Position numbers and translations under genes: made by a program. From contig JAUXII010000076.1 in the NCBI GenBank assembly GCA_030621075.1, positions 1 to 5,811 of the forward strand: a stretch of DNA of 5,811 nt, in the 5' to 3' direction. Below, in pieces: positions 5,156 through 5,811 of the stretch (position 1 is its first letter; each line of letters starts with the position of its first letter). The notes below the pieces were generated by a model, which worked only from the letters and a program-made list of their open reading frames with translations, searched no databases and had not been told where the DNA came from. Origin of the DNA: Lentimicrobiaceae bacterium. Lineage in GTDB: Bacteria; Bacteroidota; Bacteroidia; Bacteroidales; JAGONC01.

Positions 5156-5811
5156 TTAACGTGTTGACTGTGAATTAAAAAAATCTTTCTCAATAAGGTC
5201 CACCCTTTTAATTACCTTTCTGGTCCAATCCAGCATAATATCAATTTTTTCATGCTGGCTCAGCATCCAATTAACATCGCTTTTTCTTAGCTTCTCTGTG
5301 AGGTAAAACATACAAAGAGCCGCAGAAACAGAAATATTAAAACTCTCTGTAAACCCATACATGGGTATTTTAACAAAACGATCGGACATCTCAATGGCTT
5401 TCTCTGACAAGCCTTCTAATTCTGTTCCAAACAGGAGAGCCACTTTTCCATCCATCGGTAGATCCTCCAAAAGATATTCATCATTATGAGGAGTAGTAGC
5501 TACAAGGGTATAGCCCTGTTGTTTAAGATTAAACAGGCATTCTTCAGTGTTATTTTTCAGGCGGTTATATTTTTTAAGAGTCAGCCATTTTGAAGAGCCA
5601 AGTGCGACATCAGGGTTGACTGAATAGGTATTCCTGTTTTCAATAATATGAATATCCTGAACGCCGAAGCAATCACATGTTCTCAACACAGCACTTGCAT
5701 TGTGCGATTGATAAATATCCTCAAGAACTATAGTAAGAAACCTTGTCCTGTTTTCAATGGTGGTTTCAAATTTCGACTTCTTATTCTTAGAAATAAATGT
5801 TTGCAGAAAAG
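5156..5811 (-). CDS. TrmH/SpoU-family RNA 2'-O-ribose methyltransferase (N-terminus beyond window)
   Basis: A SPOUT-class methyltransferase that uses S-adenosylmethionine to methylate a ribose 2'-OH. By similarity it is most like TrmH, which modifies G18 of tRNA. The frame continues past the GTG at 5689 to the right edge, adding 40 residues that include ENRTRFLTIVLEDIYQSHNA, so GTG 5689 is internal and the true start is outside the window. At least 217 residues are encoded here. SpoU motif 1 is NASAVLRTCDCFG (about 5701-5663), with the usual Asn and Arg. Motif 2 is FGTELEGLS (5428-5402), and motif 3 is IPMYGFTESFNISVSAA (5368-5318), with the expected Asn. These form the trefoil-knot cofactor and catalytic site, so the enzyme looks intact. 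A charged C-terminal helix follows. It is on the same strand as THX, 91 nt upstream of it. Family assignment is firm; the tRNA-G18 target is likely but not proven by sequence. Confidence 0.9.
   Translation of the reverse strand, partial: FLQTFISKNKKSKFETTIENRTRFLTIVLEDIYQSHNASAVLRTCDCFGVQDIHIIENRNTYSVNPDVALGSSKWLTLKKYNRLKNNTEECLFNLKQQGYTLVATTPHNDEYLLEDLPMDGKVALLFGTELEGLSEKAIEMSDRFVKIPMYGFTESFNISVSAALCMFYLTEKLRKSDVNWMLSQHEKIDIMLDWTRKVIKRVDLIEKDFFNSQSTR

Noticed and set aside
4646..5167. 173-residue plus-strand open frame rich in Phe, Ser, Val and Gly, resembling a membrane or secreted protein
   Set aside because: It is the antisense of the THX gene. Lys AAA/AAG codons read as Phe/Leu on the other strand, and the minus-strand product has a clear THX core and a promoter.
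5687..5689. GTG at 5689 as the start of the TrmH-like gene
   Set aside because: It falls within SpoU motif 1 (NASAVLRTCD), and conserved in-frame sequence continues upstream to the window edge.

Overview
The window looks like a core chromosomal segment of a Bacteroidota (Bacteroidetes) genome. Three things point there: strongly AT-rich DNA, promoter-like TAnnTTTG elements instead of classical -10/-35 boxes, and a gene set (30S protein THX, a YqgE/AlgH protein, a TrmH/SpoU methylase, a rhomboid protease) whose closest remembered relatives are from that phylum. I see no mobile-element gene, tRNA, rRNA, CRISPR array or phage gene. The genus cannot be determined by eye.

Layout. (1) 1-353, plus strand: the C-terminal part of an uncharacterised three-helix membrane protein, cut by the left edge. 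(2) 388-1002, plus: a rhomboid intramembrane serine protease with the full Ser/His dyad. (3) 1011-1583, minus: a YqgE/AlgH (DUF179) protein, convergent with the rhomboid gene and only 8 nt from it. (4) 1584-1851: an intergenic region between divergent genes, with a GC-rich REP-like hairpin and a Bacteroidota promoter element. (5) 1852-3228 and 3221-4585, plus: two genes overlapping by 8 nt, read here as murL (UDP-MurNAc-L-Ala-L-Glu epimerase) and murD2 (L-Glu-adding MurD homologue). (6) 4651-5064, minus: ribosomal protein THX with a long Lys/Ala/Pro-rich, histone H1-like tail. (7) 5156-5811, minus: a TrmH-type 2'-O-ribose methyltransferase cut by the right edge; its reading frame continues past the GTG at 5689 to the end of the window.

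The central point is the murL-murD2 pair. Most bacteria make free D-Glu with the racemase MurI or a D-amino-acid transaminase, and MurD then attaches it to UDP-MurNAc-L-Ala. In the route characterised in Xanthomonas oryzae, MurD2 attaches L-Glu and MurL then inverts it on the nucleotide-linked dipeptide using ATP. The two genes here are translationally coupled, the MurD lacks the basic residues that canonical MurD uses around D-Glu, and the MurL carries a PP-loop plus a QueC-like four-cysteine cluster. Together they suggest that this organism makes its peptidoglycan D-Glu by the epimerase route. The THX protein with its basic tail is the second unusual item.
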